A stretch of 5,664 nucleotides of DNA from Euryarchaeota archaeon UBA256 (GTDB lineage: Archaea; Thermoplasmatota; Poseidoniia; Poseidoniales; Poseidoniaceae), in the NCBI GenBank assembly GCA_002494645.1, contig DACE01000005.1, forward strand, positions 1 through 5,664, given 5' to 3'. Shown piece after piece: positions 5,520-5,664 of this stretch. The notes under the pieces are model-generated. The model made no database searches. It was given only the letters and a program-made list of their open reading frames with translations, and was not told the DNA's origin. Numbering within the stretch: position 1 is the first letter of the stretch; the number at the start of each line of letters is the position of its first letter. Position numbers and translations under genes: made by a program.

Positions 5520-5535
5520 AGGCATCGCAGTCACA

Positions 5536-5664
5536 TCAATCGTCGTCCGATGTACGTTTCTTCACTGCGCGACGCTTTGGTGGAGCTTTACGTGGTGCTG
5601 CGCGGCGACCGACAGCCCGACGGACTGCCTTTTTCTTGGGGCGGTCGTCATCGTCATCGTCATC
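5536..5664 (-). CDS. C-terminus of a protein with an Asp run and Lys/Arg/Ala/Pro-rich basic tail (partial)
   Basis: The minus strand is open from the window edge to a TGA at 5538-5536, giving 42 residues with no start in view. It begins with at least seven Asp, continues as a highly basic stretch made of loose repeats (KKKAV, RRAV, GRRAA, PRKAP, KRRAV, KKR) and ends TSDDD. Such histone-H1-like tails usually bind nucleic acid or are flexible charged linkers. The folded domain lies outside the window, so the protein cannot be named. The stop is 30 bases before the antiporter start, so it is probably the upstream gene of the same operon. The codon pattern and single uninterrupted frame support a real gene. 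Confidence 0.7.
   Translation of the reverse strand, partial: DDDDDDDRPKKKAVRRAVGRRAAPRKAPPKRRAVKKRTSDDD
5645..5664. repeat. hexanucleotide tandem repeat (TCGTCA, about 3.3 copies, running off the edge)
   Basis: Three exact copies of TCGTCA plus two bases reach the window end. On the coding minus strand they are alternating GAT and GAC codons and encode the Asp run of the partial protein. Because both Asp codons alternate regularly, replication slippage could change the length of the run in two-residue steps without shifting the frame. Confidence 0.7.

Noticed and set aside
5508..5525. Minus-strand mini-ORF MPEEV ending two bases before the antiporter ATG
   Set aside because: Its body is simply the SD GAGGAGGT read as codons and it has no SD of its own, so it is most likely a by-product.
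1..5664. CRISPR array, insertion sequence, attachment site or riboswitch
   Set aside because: I saw no spaced direct repeats, terminal inverted repeats, transposase motifs or conserved riboswitch cores; the tRNA gene is intact with no duplicated 3' end nearby to suggest integration.

Overview
The window looks like a gene-dense stretch of an archaeal chromosome. The phosphoglycerate kinase is of the archaeal type (HQSRPGKDDFT and GGGHT motifs). The single tRNA has U73 and no encoded CCA. Genes that begin a transcript lack a Shine-Dalgarno (SD) site, while the two genes inside an operon have strong ones. With base composition near half G+C and an acidic/lysine-arginine-rich protein tail, this best fits a marine Thermoplasmatota (Poseidoniales, 'Marine Group II')-like genome. 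That placement is inference, since no taxonomic marker is complete here.

Layout, left to right. Positions 1-30 may hold the last nine codons of a plus-strand gene whose stop overlaps the stop of the next gene. Positions 27-983 (minus) encode a beta-class SAM-dependent DNA methyltransferase (TSPPY...DPFNGSGTT order), with no restriction enzyme in view. A divergent region of about 140 bases follows. It contains a plausible methyltransferase promoter, a 12-base perfect palindrome and a 10-codon reading frame behind a strong SD. Positions 1125-2387 (plus) encode archaeal phosphoglycerate kinase. Five bases after its stop lies the 3' end of a convergent tRNA-Thr(CGT) gene (2393-2465, minus). Positions 2550-3809 (plus) encode a TrzA/AtzA-type amidohydrolase resembling adenosine, methylthioadenosine (MTA) and S-adenosylhomocysteine (SAH) deaminases, with an unusually shortened C-terminal part. 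Its stop abuts, with no intervening base, the stop of a convergent minus-strand operon.

That operon reads right to left. First comes a protein of which only an Asp-run plus basic tail is visible (5536-5664), then a CAX-type Ca2+/H+ antiporter (4354-5505), then a small two-helix membrane protein of unknown function with an acidic outer domain (3810-4343). The tight spacing and strong SD sites suggest co-translation, and the small membrane protein is a candidate partner of the antiporter.

Functionally this is mostly housekeeping: central carbon metabolism, a tRNA, nucleoside/SAM by-product metabolism, cation homeostasis and an apparently solitary DNA methyltransferase. I see no CRISPR array, insertion sequence, integrase, toxin-antitoxin pair or clear defence island. 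The points most worth a second look are the SD-led micro-ORF in frame with the methyltransferase, the shortened amidohydrolase with altered substrate-contact positions, and the uncharacterised membrane protein next to the antiporter.
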